A DNA stretch of 64,000 bases from Rhodovulum sp. 12E13 (GCF_003340565.1 NZ_QPLK01000014.1:44832-108831); one strand, 5' to 3'. Counted from the first letter of the stretch, positions 53,560 through 63,339 are shown. Translations and numbers: made by a program. The notes: generated from the sequence alone by a model not told the origin.

Positions 53560-56511
53560 ATGAGGCTGCCGGGTTGGGGGCGCGTGGACCGGACGCAGTC
53601 GGTGCCGTTCCGCTTCGACGGACGGATGCTGACGGGGCATCCCGGCGATACGCTGGCCTCGGCGTTGATCGCGAACGGGGTGCGGCTGGTGGGACGGAGC
53701 TTCAAGTATCACCGCCCTCGGGGGATCCTCACCGCCGGGTCGGAGGAGCCGAACGCGCTCGTGGAGGTCGGAGAGGAGGCGGGGCGGATTCCGAACGTGC
53801 GCGCCACCGTGCAGGAGCTGCACGAGGGGCTCGTCGCCCACAGCCAGAACCGCTGGCCGAGCCTCGAGCGCGATCTCCTGGCGGCGAACGATCTTTTCGC
53901 GCCGTTCCTCGGCGCGGGCTTCTACTACAAGACGTTCATGTGGCCCGCCGCCTTCTGGGAGCGCGTCTACGAGCCGGCGATCCGGCGCGCGGCGGGCCTC
54001 GGCAGCTTCACCCGCGATCCCGACCCGCACCGGCACGAGAAGGCCTTCGCCTCGTGCGACCTGCTGGTGATCGGGGCGGGGCCGGCGGGCCTGATGGCCG
54101 CCCTCGCGGCCGGAGAGGCGGGGGCCGACGTGATCCTCGCCGAGGAGGCGGCGGAGGCCGGCGGCCGGTTGCTTGCCGAGGCCGAGGAGGTGGGCGGCCG
54201 GTCCGCGCATGACTGGGTCGCGGCGACAGTCGCGCGCCTCGCCGCGATGCCGAACGTCCGGATCATGACGCGCACCGCCGTCACCGGCGCCTACGATGGC
54301 GGCACGTTCGGCGCGCTCGAGCGGGTGACGGAGCACCTCGCCCACCCGGCGCCGGGCGCCCCGCGCGACTGCTTCTGGCGGATCGACGCGCGCGCCGCGG
54401 TGCTCGCCGCCGGCGCGCTGGAGCGCCCCGTCGCGTTTCCGGGCAACGACCGGCCCGGGGTGATGATGGCGAGCGCCCTGCGCGCCTACCTGCACCGCTG
54501 GGGCGTTGTGCCGGGCAAGCGCGTCGCCCTTTTCGCCGCTAACGACAATGCACGCCGCACCGCGCGCGACCTCGCCGCCGCCGGTGTGCAGATTGCCGCC
54601 GTGATCGACCCGCGCGCAGACGCCCCCCCGCCCGAGGGGATCGAGGCGCCCTATTTCGCCGGCGGGCAGGTGGTGGGCACCTCCGGCCGACAGGGGCTGA
54701 CGGCGATCCGGGTGGCCTCAGGCGGCCGGGAGCGGCGCATCGCGGCGGACGTGCTGGCGATGTCGGGGGGGTGGAACCCGACGGTCCATCTCGCCTGCCA
54801 CATGGGCGGGCGGCCCGAATGGGACGAGGGCCTCGGCACCTTCCTGCCGCCGAAGGAGGGCGCGAAGGGCGCCGTGCCGGGGCTGGTTCCGGCGGGCGCG
54901 GCGGCGGGCGTCTTCGACACCGCGGGTTGCCTCGCCTCGGGGCTCGCGGCGGCGGGGGAGGCGCTGCAACGCCTAGGGATGCGCGCGCCGCAGATCGCAC
55001 CGCCCGAGGCGGAGGACGATCCGGGGCGATCCACCGCGGTCTTCCGGGTGAAGGGAAAGGGCCGCGCCTGGCTCGACTTCCAGAACGACGTGACGGTCAA
55101 GGACGTGGAGCTGTCGGCGCGCGAGGGCTTCGTCTCGGTCGAGCACATGAAGCGCTACACCACCCAGGGCATGGCGCCCGACCAGGGCAAGAACTCGAAC
55201 GTCGCCGCGCTCGCCGTGCTCGCCGAGGCGACGGGGCGCAGCATACCCGGGACGGGCACGACCACGTTTCGCCCGCCTTACGTGCCCGTGCCGCTCGGCG
55301 CCATGGCGGCGGGGGCGCAGGGCAAGGGCTTCGCGCCCGAGCGGTTCACCACCTCGCACGACGCGAGCGTCGGCCGCGGCGCGCCGATGGTGGAGGCGGG
55401 GCTGTGGTACCGGCCGAGCTATTTTCCCGCGCCGGGCGAGACCACGTGGCGCGAGAGCTGCGACCGCGAGGTGGCGATGGTGCGCGGGGCGGTGGGCGTG
55501 GCCGACGTCTCGACGTTGGGCAAGATCGAGTTCCGCGGCCCCGATACCGGCGCCTTCCTCGATCTCGTCTACACCTCGCGCTTCTCTACGCTGAAGCCCG
55601 GCCGCGCGCGCTACGGGATCATGCTGCGCGAGGACGGCCACGTGATGGACGACGGCACCACCGCGCGGCTGTCCGACGACCATTGGGTGATGACCACCAC
55701 GACCGCCGCGGCGGGCGGGGTGATGGCGCATCTCGAGATGGTCCAGCAATGCCACGCGCCCGACATGGCCACGCGCTTCACCTCCACCACCGACGGCTGG
55801 GCGCAGTTCGCCGTGGCCGGGCCGCGCGCGCCGGACCTGCTCGCGCAGCTCCTCGACGGCGGGCACGACCCGGGGGGCTTTGCCTTCATGGCCTGCGGCG
55901 CGGTGCGGGTGGCCGGCATCGCGGGGCGGCTCTTCCGCATCTCGTTCTCCGGCGAGCACGCCTACGAGCTTGCCGTGCCCGCCCGCCACGGCGCTGCGCT
56001 CTGGCGGCTGCTGCTGGCCTATGCCGAGGGTCTGGGCGGCGGGCCCTACGGCATGGAGGCGCTGAATGTCCTGCGGATCGAGAAGGGCTTTCCCACCCAT
56101 GCCGAGCTGCACGGGCGGACCACCGCCTACGATCTGGGAATGCAGAGGATGCTCTCGCCCAAGAAGGACTTCATCGGCAAGGCGGCGGCCACGCGGCCGG
56201 GCCTGCTCGACCCCGGGCGCGAGCGGCTGGTCGGACTGCGGCCGGTGGAGAAGGACGGGCGGCTGCTCGCCGGGGCGCATCTGTTCAAGCGGGGGGCGCG
56301 GGCGACCCGCATCAACGATCAGGGCTATATGACCTCTGCCTGCCACTCGCCCACGCTCGGCCACGACATCGCGCTCGGTTTCGTCTCGGCTGGACCGGAG
56401 CGGATGGGGGAACGGCTGGTGATGGTCGACCATCTGCGCGGGGTGACGACGGAGGTGGAGATCTGTCCGCCCGTCTTCCTCGATCCCGACGGCGCCCGCG
56501 CAAGGAGCTGA
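53560..56511 (+). CDS. soxA: Sarcosine oxidase, alpha subunit
   Basis: 983-residue NAD+-binding and folate-binding subunit. N-terminal 2Fe-2S-like fold VPFRFDGRMLTGHPGDTLASALIANG without the iron ligands, dinucleotide motif DLLVIGAGPAGLMAALAAGEAG near residue 165, then a C-terminal aminomethyltransferase-like half (VGVADVSTLGKIEFRGPDTGAFLDLVYTS ... YGMEALNVLRIEKGFPTHAEL) that binds tetrahydrofolate. ATG at 53560 preceded by GGGAGGGG. Usual length is about 970-1000. Followed by soxG after 4 bp. Confidence 0.96.
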   Translation: MRLPGWGRVDRTQSVPFRFDGRMLTGHPGDTLASALIANGVRLVGRSFKYHRPRGILTAGSEEPNALVEVGEEAGRIPNVRATVQELHEGLVAHSQNRWPSLERDLLAANDLFAPFLGAGFYYKTFMWPAAFWERVYEPAIRRAAGLGSFTRDPDPHRHEKAFASCDLLVIGAGPAGLMAALAAGEAGADVILAEEAAEAGGRLLAEAEEVGGRSAHDWVAATVARLAAMPNVRIMTRTAVTGAYDGGTFGALERVTEHLAHPAPGAPRDCFWRIDARAAVLAAGALERPVAFPGNDRPGVMMASALRAYLHRWGVVPGKRVALFAANDNARRTARDLAAAGVQIAAVIDPRADAPPPEGIEAPYFAGGQVVGTSGRQGLTAIRVASGGRERRIAADVLAMSGGWNPTVHLACHMGGRPEWDEGLGTFLPPKEGAKGAVPGLVPAGAAAGVFDTAGCLASGLAAAGEALQRLGMRAPQIAPPEAEDDPGRSTAVFRVKGKGRAWLDFQNDVTVKDVELSAREGFVSVEHMKRYTTQGMAPDQGKNSNVAALAVLAEATGRSIPGTGTTTFRPPYVPVPLGAMAAGAQGKGFAPERFTTSHDASVGRGAPMVEAGLWYRPSYFPAPGETTWRESCDREVAMVRGAVGVADVSTLGKIEFRGPDTGAFLDLVYTSRFSTLKPGRARYGIMLREDGHVMDDGTTARLSDDHWVMTTTTAAAGGVMAHLEMVQQCHAPDMATRFTSTTDGWAQFAVAGPRAPDLLAQLLDGGHDPGGFAFMACGAVRVAGIAGRLFRISFSGEHAYELAVPARHGAALWRLLLAYAEGLGGGPYGMEALNVLRIEKGFPTHAELHGRTTAYDLGMQRMLSPKKDFIGKAAATRPGLLDPGRERLVGLRPVEKDGRLLAGAHLFKRGARATRINDQGYMTSACHSPTLGHDIALGFVSAGPERMGERLVMVDHLRGVTTEVEICPPVFLDPDGARARS

Positions 56512-56515
56512 GCCG

Positions 56516-57094
56516 ATGCCCACGTTGCCCCCCGAGACCCTGCTCGCCGGCCGCACGGCCCGGCATGGCGCGGCCGAGCTTTCAGAGTTGCCGCTGGTGC
56601 CGCTGTGGTGGATCGCGCCGTATCCGGGGCGCGCGGCGGGGCTGTCGGAGGCGCTCGCGGCGGCCCACGGCGTGCCCTTTCCCGCCCCCGGTGAAACGGC
56701 GCGATCGGGCGACACCGAGATACGCTGGGCAGGCCGGGCGCAGGCGCTCCTGATCGGCCCCGAGGCGGCCGATCCGCATCTCGCCGATCACGCCGCGGTC
56801 ACCGACGTCTCGGACGTTCATGCCCGCCTCGCGCTCGCCGGCCCTGACACCGCTGCCGTTCTTGCCCGTCTCGTGCCGCTCGACCTGCGGCCCGCGCGCT
56901 TCCCCGTCGGGCGGACGGCGCGCACTCTGCTGGGGCACATGACGGCACAGCTGACCGCGACGGGGGAGGGTATCGAGCTTCTCGTCATGCGCTCCTTCGC
57001 CCGCACCGCCTTCCACGAGATCGAGACGGCGATGCGCGGCCTCGCGGCGCGGCCGCGCCCGGCACCTGGTGGCGGCAGGGAGACGCAGGGGTGA
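56516..57094 (+). CDS. soxG: Sarcosine oxidase, gamma subunit
   Basis: 192 residues; MPTLPPETLLAGRTARHG, then a degenerate GcvT-like fold with AVTDVSDVHARLALAGPDTAAVLARLVPLDLRPARFPVGRTART and a C-terminal FARTAFHEIETAM typical of SoxG. Fourth subunit of the complex. Its stop overlaps the GTG start of a small membrane protein gene. Confidence 0.93.
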   Translation: MPTLPPETLLAGRTARHGAAELSELPLVPLWWIAPYPGRAAGLSEALAAAHGVPFPAPGETARSGDTEIRWAGRAQALLIGPEAADPHLADHAAVTDVSDVHARLALAGPDTAAVLARLVPLDLRPARFPVGRTARTLLGHMTAQLTATGEGIELLVMRSFARTAFHEIETAMRGLAARPRPAPGGGRETQG

Positions 57095-57246
57095 ACGACG
57101 CGCTCGCCATCGCGCTCGTGGCGGCGGCCATCGTCTTCGCGCTGATGGTGCTGGTTCCGGTTGCCTCGTTCCTGCTTCGGGCCGCGGTCGTGGCCGGGCT
57201 GGCGGGCCTCGCCGTCTACCTGGTGGCGCGGCTCCTGGGGCGCTGA
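57091..57246 (+). CDS. Small membrane protein coupled to soxG
   Basis: 51 residues, GTG start overlapping the soxG stop (GTGA) with an AGGG ribosome-binding site. The product is almost entirely hydrophobic: two adjacent helices (ALAIALVAAAIVFALMVLV and AVVAGLAGLAVYLVARLL) ending in GR. I do not recognise it. Translational coupling and absence of stops or charges across the segment support a real gene. It could be a membrane partner of sarcosine metabolism or unrelated. Confidence 0.6.
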   Translation: MNDALAIALVAAAIVFALMVLVPVASFLLRAAVVAGLAGLAVYLVARLLGR

Positions 57247-57266
57247 GGTGCCACGGCCCTTCCGGG

Positions 57267-57770
57267 TCAGCCGTCGCGACAGTGCCGGGCGACCTCGCGG
57301 GTGCGCAGGCCCGTCTCGACCAGCAGGCAACGGTCGCGCGCCTCGTAGTAGTAGCCGCGTGCATACCACATGACCGCCTCGTCCATGTCGCCGTCCGAGA
57401 CCATCCAGGCGCCGCGCAGGTATTTCACCGCGTAGTTGAGGTTGGTTTCGGCATCGAGCAGGTCGGCCGGCTGGCCCTGAAAGCCCATGCCGCGCGCCGT
57501 GGCGGGCAGGATCTGCATCATCCCCCAGTAGGGGCCGTTGCGGGCATGCGGGCGGTAGTCGGATTCGCGCTGGATCACCTTGTGCACGAGCGGGCGGGGC
57601 ACGCCGTGAAGGTCGGCGTATTCGTCGATCAGCGCGCGCAGCTCGGGCGTCTCGCCGGGGTGGAGCGGCATCACCGCCTTGGTCGACAGATCCTCCCGCG
57701 GGGCGCCGCAGGCGGCGAGGGCGCCGAGGGCGGCGGTGGCGAGAAGGCGGGCGGCGAGGCGGATGGTCAT
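57267..57770 (-). CDS. Lytic transglycosylase lipoprotein (SLT domain)
   Basis: 167 residues. The signal peptide ends in the lipobox LAAC near residue 20. The SLT domain begins LRALIDEYADLHGVPRPLVHKVIQRESDYRPHA with the catalytic Glu in QRESDY, followed by GPYWGMMQILPATARGMGF and NLNYAVKYLRGAW. Cleaves peptidoglycan glycan strands in the periplasm. The ATG at 57770 is chosen; a GTG three codons upstream is possible. Convergent with the sox genes. Confidence 0.9.
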   Translation of the reverse strand: MTIRLAARLLATAALGALAACGAPREDLSTKAVMPLHPGETPELRALIDEYADLHGVPRPLVHKVIQRESDYRPHARNGPYWGMMQILPATARGMGFQGQPADLLDAETNLNYAVKYLRGAWMVSDGDMDEAVMWYARGYYYEARDRCLLVETGLRTREVARHCRDG

Positions 57771-57953
57771 CGTTTGCACGTCTCCGTGATGCGGCCGCGC
57801 TCAGTTGGCGCAGGGCCGCGCGGCTTGGCAACCCGGGCCGGACCGCGCCGGCAGGCCGGTGGCGGAAAGCCGCCTGCGCGGCATGCAGGCTCTCCGGGTT
57901 GCGCCTCGCCGCCCGAGCGCCCTAGATCGGAGAGAACCCCGACGGAGGATTCC

Positions 57954-59789
57954 ATGCTGCCAAGTCTCGCCCGTGCGCCCCGCCCCGCCTTCGACGCCGC
58001 CGCCGAGGGAGGGGCGCGCAACCTGGGCGATCTGCCGGAATGGGACCTGACCGATCTCTACGCCTCGGAGGACGCGCCGGAGCTCGCCCGCGATCTCGAC
58101 TGGCTCGCGGCCGAATGCGCCGCCTTCGCCGCCGATTACGAGGGCAGGCTGGCCGGCCTCGACGCGGCCGCCATGCTTGTCTGCGTGCAGCGCTACGAGA
58201 AGATCGACGAGGTGGCCGGCCGCATCATGTCGTTCGCCGGCCTGCGCTACTACCAGCAGACGACCGATGGCGGCCGCGCCAAGTTCCTTGGCGACACCCA
58301 GCAGAAGATCACCGACGACACGACGCCGCTCGTCTTCTTCTCGCTCGAGCTGAACCGGCTCGAGGACGACCACCTCGAGGGCCTTCTGGCCGCCAACGAC
58401 GCGCTCGCCCGCTACCGCCCGATCTTCGAGCGGATGCGCGCGATGAAGCCCTACCAGCTGTCGGACGAGCTGGAGAAGTTCCTCCACGACCAGTCGGTCG
58501 TGGGGGCCGCCGCGTGGAACCGGCTGTTCGACGAGACGATCGCGGCGCTCGAATTCGAGGTGGACGGCGAGGTGCAGGGCCTCGAGGCCACCCTCAACCA
58601 CCTGACCGACCAGGACCGCGCCAGCCGCGAGGCCGCCGCACGCGAGCTCGCCCGTGTCTTTTCGGAGAACGCCAAGCTCTTTGCCCGCGTCCACAACACG
58701 CTCGCCAAGGAAAAGGAGATCGAGGACCGCTGGCGCGGGATGCCCACGCCGCAGACGGGGCGTCATCTTGCCAACCACGTCGAGCCCGAGGTGGTCGAGG
58801 CGCTGCGCGATGCCGTGGTGCGTGCCTATCCGCGCCTCTCGCACCGCTACTACGAGCTCAAGCGCAAGTGGCTCGGCCTCGACACGCTGCAAGTGTGGGA
58901 CCGCAACGCGCCCCTTCCGATGGAGGACGACCGCGTCGTCGGCTGGGACGAGGCGCGCGAGACGGTGATGAACGCCTATGCCGAGTTCGACCCGAAGATG
59001 GCCGAGCTGGCCGAGCCGTTCTTTCACAAGGGCTGGATCGACGCGGGCGTGAAGCCCGGCAAGGCGCCGGGCGCCTTCGCGCATCCCACGGTCGCGTCCG
59101 TCCATCCCTACGTGATGCTCAACTACCTCGGCAAGCCGCGCGACGTGATGACGCTCGCCCACGAGCTGGGCCACGGCGTGCACCAGCGGCTCGCGGCGGG
59201 GCAGGGCGAGCTTCTGTCGTCGACGCCCCTGACGCTGGCCGAGACGGCGAGCGTGTTCGGCGAGATGCTCACCTTCCGCCGGATGCTGCGCAACGCGGAA
59301 GACGACGCGCAGCGCAAGGTGATGCTGGCCGGCAAGGTCGAGGACATGATCAACACGGTCGTCCGCCAGATCGCTTTCTACGATTTCGAGTGCAAGCTGC
59401 ACGCCGCCCGCCGCGAGGGCGAGCTGACTGTCGACGACATCAACGCGCTGTGGATGAGCGTGCAGGGCGAGAGCCTCGGGCCGGCCTTCGAGTTCATGGA
59501 CGGCTACGAGGTGTTCTGGAGCTACATCCCGCACTTCGTGCACTCGCCCTTCTACGTCTATGCCTACGCCTTCGGCGACGGCCTCGTGAACGCGCTCTAC
59601 GCCGTCTACGAAGAGGGCGATCCGGGCTTCCAGCAGAAGTATTTCGAGATGCTCGAGGCGGGCGGATCCAAGCACCACAAGCAGTTGCTCGCACCCTTCG
59701 GCCTCGACGCCTCCGACCCCGCCTTCTGGGACAAGGGGCTGGGGATGATCGAGCGATTCATCGACGATCTGGAAGCTCTCGAGAAGTGA
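57954..59789 (+). CDS. pepF: Oligoendopeptidase F (M3 family)
   Basis: 611-residue zinc metallopeptidase. The active-site motif HELGHGVHQ near residue 401 is preceded by the conserved KPRDVMTLA; LAETASVFGEML supplies the third zinc ligand Glu about 28 residues later. C-terminal FVHSPFYVYAYAFGDGLVNALY is typical of PepF. Start ATG after a GGAGG site. Cytoplasmic peptide degradation. Monocistronic; followed by 241 bp that should hold the proX promoter. Confidence 0.95.
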   Translation: MLPSLARAPRPAFDAAAEGGARNLGDLPEWDLTDLYASEDAPELARDLDWLAAECAAFAADYEGRLAGLDAAAMLVCVQRYEKIDEVAGRIMSFAGLRYYQQTTDGGRAKFLGDTQQKITDDTTPLVFFSLELNRLEDDHLEGLLAANDALARYRPIFERMRAMKPYQLSDELEKFLHDQSVVGAAAWNRLFDETIAALEFEVDGEVQGLEATLNHLTDQDRASREAAARELARVFSENAKLFARVHNTLAKEKEIEDRWRGMPTPQTGRHLANHVEPEVVEALRDAVVRAYPRLSHRYYELKRKWLGLDTLQVWDRNAPLPMEDDRVVGWDEARETVMNAYAEFDPKMAELAEPFFHKGWIDAGVKPGKAPGAFAHPTVASVHPYVMLNYLGKPRDVMTLAHELGHGVHQRLAAGQGELLSSTPLTLAETASVFGEMLTFRRMLRNAEDDAQRKVMLAGKVEDMINTVVRQIAFYDFECKLHAARREGELTVDDINALWMSVQGESLGPAFEFMDGYEVFWSYIPHFVHSPFYVYAYAFGDGLVNALYAVYEEGDPGFQQKYFEMLEAGGSKHHKQLLAPFGLDASDPAFWDKGLGMIERFIDDLEALEK

Positions 59790-60030
59790 CGGGAAACCCT
59801 TCGCCCGAGCGAAGGGACGGCATTGTCAAGGCGCGTCATTTCGTCTTGGCAGGTCGAAAAAGGGGCCCGCACGCGACGAACAGAGCTGATTCGGCCGTGT
59901 CAAGGCATTGAAGTCGCCGGTCAGGCCCTTAGCCTCACGAACGTTCGAGGTCAGTAAGCGACACGAGGAGGTCGCAGGCAGACCTGTGCTGTCGCCTCGC
60001 CAGCGGAGACGCGGAATCGGCGGCAGACCG

Positions 60031-61041
60031 ATGAAACGAAACACGAGGTTCTACATGACACGGCTTACGCTACTGGCGGGCGCCACGGCGCTGTCCGCTC
60101 CCTTCTTCGTCGCCCTGCCGGCCGCCGCGCAGCAGGAGTGCGGCGAGGTCTCGATCACCGAGATGAACTGGGCCTCGGCCCAGGTGGTCACAGCCACCGC
60201 CGCCTTCCTTATGGAAAACGGCTACGGCTGCGATGTTGCCGTCGTTCCGTCGGACACCGTTCCGGCCGTCACCTCGGTGTCCGAAAACGGCGAGCCCGAC
60301 ATCGTCACCGAGCTGTGGCTGAACTCGACCGGCGATGCCTACGAGCGCCTCGAGGAAGAGGGCCGCGTCGTGCGCGTCAACGAGGTGCTGGTGCCGGGCG
60401 GCGTCGAGGGCTGGTGGATCCCCACCTACCTCGCCGAGGAGCACCCCGAGCTGACCACGATCGAGGGCGTGATGAACAATCCCGACCTCGTCGGCACCTT
60501 CAACAACTGTCCCGACGGATGGGGCTGCCGCGTCGTCTCCGACAACCTGATCCGTGCCCTCGATCTCGAGGAGAGCGGCATCGAGGTGTTCAACCACGGC
60601 TCGGGCGAGACGCTGGCCACCTCGATGGCCTCGGCCTACCAGAACGAGGAGCCGTGGTTCGGCTATTACTGGGGCCCGACCGTGCCGCTCGGCCAGTACG
60701 ACATGACCAAGGTCGACCTGGGCGAGGTCAAGCCCGACGTGCATGCCCGCAACCAGAACCCCGACACCGAGAATCCCGGCGTCTCCGACTTCCCCGCCGC
60801 GCCGATCCTGACCTCGGTCACGGCCGACCTGGCCGATCGCGAGCCTCAGGTGGTCGAGTTCCTGTCCAACATGGAGTGGGAGACGGCCACGATGTCCTCG
60901 CTCCTCGCCTGGATGGAAGAGAACAACGCCACCGCCGAGGAAACGGCCGTCTACTTCCTGCGCAACTACCCGGACACCTGGAGCGGCTGGCTGAACGACG
61001 CCGCGCGCGAGAACCTGTCGGCGCTGCTCCAGCAGGGCTGA
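60031..61041 (+). CDS. proX: Glycine betaine/proline ABC transporter substrate-binding protein
   Basis: 336-residue OpuAC-type receptor. Signal peptide with basic start MKRNTRFYMTRLTLL and cleavage after ALPAAA near residue 31. Mature part EVSITEMNWASAQVVTATAAFLMENGYGCDVAVVPSD, with Trp residues (WASA, ELWLNS, GWWIPTY, WFGYYWGP) suited to a cation-pi cage for quaternary amines. First gene of proXWV. With soxBDAG 4 kb away, betaine and its demethylation products are the likely substrates. Confidence 0.92.
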   Translation: MKRNTRFYMTRLTLLAGATALSAPFFVALPAAAQQECGEVSITEMNWASAQVVTATAAFLMENGYGCDVAVVPSDTVPAVTSVSENGEPDIVTELWLNSTGDAYERLEEEGRVVRVNEVLVPGGVEGWWIPTYLAEEHPELTTIEGVMNNPDLVGTFNNCPDGWGCRVVSDNLIRALDLEESGIEVFNHGSGETLATSMASAYQNEEPWFGYYWGPTVPLGQYDMTKVDLGEVKPDVHARNQNPDTENPGVSDFPAAPILTSVTADLADREPQVVEFLSNMEWETATMSSLLAWMEENNATAEETAVYFLRNYPDTWSGWLNDAARENLSALLQQG

Positions 61042-61057
61042 CACGGCAACGCCCGGC

Positions 61058-61092
61058 AGGACGGGGCCCGGATGGCCGGGCCCCGTCCTTTT
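61058..61092 (+). terminator. Intrinsic terminator/attenuator between proX and proW
   Basis: A perfect 14-bp GC-rich stem (left arm 61058-61071, right arm 61076-61089) with an ATGG loop, followed by TTTT. It starts 16 bp after the proX stop and ends 22 bp before proW. It is the best intrinsic terminator in the window and would give excess proX transcript over proWV. Confidence 0.85.
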
Positions 61093-61114
61093 CGTATCTG
61101 CACGGAGGGGACAC

Positions 61115-62155
61115 GTGGCTACCTATGATTTCGTCTTCGACGCGCTCGGCCTCAGGGGCTGGTGCGGCGAGGCCAGCACCGACACCAACGCGCCCATGTC
61201 GATGGACGAGCTTCTGGCGCAAAGCGGCGGAGGCGATGCGCCGGCCGTTTCGCTCTGGGAGCTGCCGTTTCCCTCGATGGACGCGCTCAACGACGCCTGC
61301 GCGGCCTTCCCGCAATCGCGGGAACTGACGCAGGGGCTCGAGCGGGGCTTTCTCAATGTGAAGGACGCTATGTCCTTCGTGCTCGATCCCGTCACGCAGC
61401 CGCTGTCCTGGGCGCTGGAATCGTCGCTCTACGGCATCCTCAACACGCCGTGGTGGATCGTCATCCCGCTGCTGATGGCGATCACATGGTTCGTGTCGCG
61501 CTCCTGGGGCCTTCTCGCCTTCGTCACCCTGTCGATCGCCGGCCTCGCCTTCATCGACCATTACGACTACGCGATGCAGACGCTCGCGATCATCTTCGTG
61601 TGCGCCTTCATCTGCGTTCTGATCGGCGTGCCCATCGGAATCGCCATGTCACGATCGGACGGCTTCCAGAACGGGGCCATCCCCGTGCTCGACATGCTGC
61701 AGACGCTTCCGCCCTTCGTCTACCTTATCCCGCTGATCTTCCTGTTCAGCGTCACCGAGCCCAAGCTCTACGGCATCGCCATCATCCTCTACGCGATCGT
61801 GCCGGTGATCCGGCTGACCAATCTCGGCATCCGCATGGTCGACCCCTACGTGATGGAGGCGGCCGAGGCCTTCGGCATGACGAAGCGGCAGAAGCTCTAC
61901 GGCGTGCAGATCCCGCTGGCGCTGCCCAACATCATGGCCGGCGTGAACCAGACGATCATGATGAGCCTCGCCATGGTGGTGATCGCCAGCCTCGTCTCGG
62001 CGCCGGGCCTCGGCGTGCTGGTTCTGCGGGGCATCCGCAATCTCGAGCTCGGCGTCGGGCTGGTGGCGGGCCTCGGCATCGTCATCCTCGCCGTGATCCT
62101 CGACCGCGTGACCAAGGCGTCGCTCGCGCGGATCAACGCGCAGCAGAAGAGCTGA
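61115..62155 (+). CDS. proW: Glycine betaine/proline ABC transporter permease
   Basis: 346 residues with an about 100-residue soluble N-terminal extension, then about six helices (WWIVIPLLMAITWFVSRSWG onward). The permease EAA-type loop is VMEAAEAFGMTKRQKLYGVQIPLALPNIMAGVNQTIMMSLAMVVIAS. GTG start with GGAGGGG upstream. Downstream of the proX terminator; followed by proV after 12 bp. Confidence 0.93.
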   Translation: MATYDFVFDALGLRGWCGEASTDTNAPMSMDELLAQSGGGDAPAVSLWELPFPSMDALNDACAAFPQSRELTQGLERGFLNVKDAMSFVLDPVTQPLSWALESSLYGILNTPWWIVIPLLMAITWFVSRSWGLLAFVTLSIAGLAFIDHYDYAMQTLAIIFVCAFICVLIGVPIGIAMSRSDGFQNGAIPVLDMLQTLPPFVYLIPLIFLFSVTEPKLYGIAIILYAIVPVIRLTNLGIRMVDPYVMEAAEAFGMTKRQKLYGVQIPLALPNIMAGVNQTIMMSLAMVVIASLVSAPGLGVLVLRGIRNLELGVGLVAGLGIVILAVILDRVTKASLARINAQQKS

Positions 62156-62167
62156 GGGAAGGGACGC

Positions 62168-63250
62168 ATGAGACAGAAGCGTGACGACAAGCGCACGACC
62201 GTCGAGATCCGCCATCTTTACAAGATCTTCGGTGACGACCCGAAGGGCGCGCTGGCCCATGTCGAGGCCGGCCTGTCCAAGGCCGAGATCCTCAAGGAGC
62301 ACAATCACGTCGTCGGCCTCAACGACATCAACGTCGAGGTCAAGGAGGGCGACATCACCGTGATGATGGGTCTGTCGGGCTCGGGCAAGTCGACCCTCAT
62401 TCGCCATCTCAACCGCCTCATCGAGCCTACCGCGGGAGAGGTGCTGGTCGACGGGGAGGACATCCTCTCCTACGGCGAGGAGGCGCTGCGGCGGCTGAGA
62501 CGCGAGAAGATGTCGATGGTGTTCCAGAACTTCGCCCTTCTCCCCCACCGCACCGTGCTCGAGAACGCGGCGCTCGCCCCGGCGGTGCGCGGCGTGAAGC
62601 GGGCCGACTACGAGGGCGAAGCCCGCAAGTGGCTCGATCGGGTGGGCCTGGGCGGCAATGCCGACCAGTATCCCAGCGCGCTGTCGGGCGGCATGCAGCA
62701 GCGGGTGGGCCTTGCCCGCGCGCTCACCTCGAACGCGCCGATCATGCTGATGGACGAGGCGTTCTCCGCGCTCGACCCGCTCATCCGGACCGACATGCAG
62801 GATCTGCTGCTTGAGCTGCAGGAGGAATTGGCCAAGACCGTCGTCTTCATCTCGCACGACCTCGACGAGGCACTGAAACTCGCCGACCACCTGGTGATCC
62901 TGAAGGACGGCTACGTCGTGCAGCAGGACGAGCCGCAGGCGATCCTGATGAATCCCGGGGACGACTACATCGTCGACTTCATCTCCGACATCAACCGCGC
63001 CCGCGTCCTGCGCGTCCGCTCGGTGATGCGCCCCACCGCCCAGCCCCAGCCCAACGTGGCGGGGCAGGTCCACCCCGAGGACACGCTCGAGAAGGTCATC
63101 GCCATCTCCGGCGGCGAGACCGGCCTGCGCTATGCCGTGACCGACGACGAGGGACGGCAGGTCGGCATCCTCGAGATGGAGGAACTCGTGCGCGCCCTCG
63201 TGCCCACCGGTGCATCGGAAAGCGGCATGCGCGCCCGCGCCTCCGCGTGA
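62168..63250 (+). CDS. proV: Glycine betaine/proline ABC transporter ATP-binding protein
   Basis: 360 residues. N-terminal IRHLYKIFGDDPKGAL ... GLSKAEILKEHNHVVGLNDINVEV is the ProV signature. Walker A GLSGSGKST near residue 72, signature ALSGGMQQRVGLARAL, Walker B IMLMDEAFSALDP and His in VFISHDLDEALKLADH. One CBS-like region is visible at the C-terminus (GLRYAVTDDEGRQVGILEMEELVRALV); ProV normally has two, so the ionic-strength sensor may be shortened. Confidence 0.94.
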   Translation: MRQKRDDKRTTVEIRHLYKIFGDDPKGALAHVEAGLSKAEILKEHNHVVGLNDINVEVKEGDITVMMGLSGSGKSTLIRHLNRLIEPTAGEVLVDGEDILSYGEEALRRLRREKMSMVFQNFALLPHRTVLENAALAPAVRGVKRADYEGEARKWLDRVGLGGNADQYPSALSGGMQQRVGLARALTSNAPIMLMDEAFSALDPLIRTDMQDLLLELQEELAKTVVFISHDLDEALKLADHLVILKDGYVVQQDEPQAILMNPGDDYIVDFISDINRARVLRVRSVMRPTAQPQPNVAGQVHPEDTLEKVIAISGGETGLRYAVTDDEGRQVGILEMEELVRALVPTGASESGMRARASA

Positions 63251-63322
63251 CCCGCGCCGCGCGCCGCCCGCCTACCTGCGTCGCGTCGGCCGGGCAGCCC
63301 CGCCGCCCCCGCTCCGTCAGCC

Positions 63323-63339
63323 TGGCCCAAATACTCCGG
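63323..63339 (-). repeat. Truncated copy of the intergenic palindromic element
   Basis: Seventeen bases, TGGCCCAAATACTCCGG, match the core of element copy 4 in reverse complement. The hairpin part is absent and the sequence runs directly into transposase-derived DNA, which marks an old insertion or deletion junction. Confidence 0.55.
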
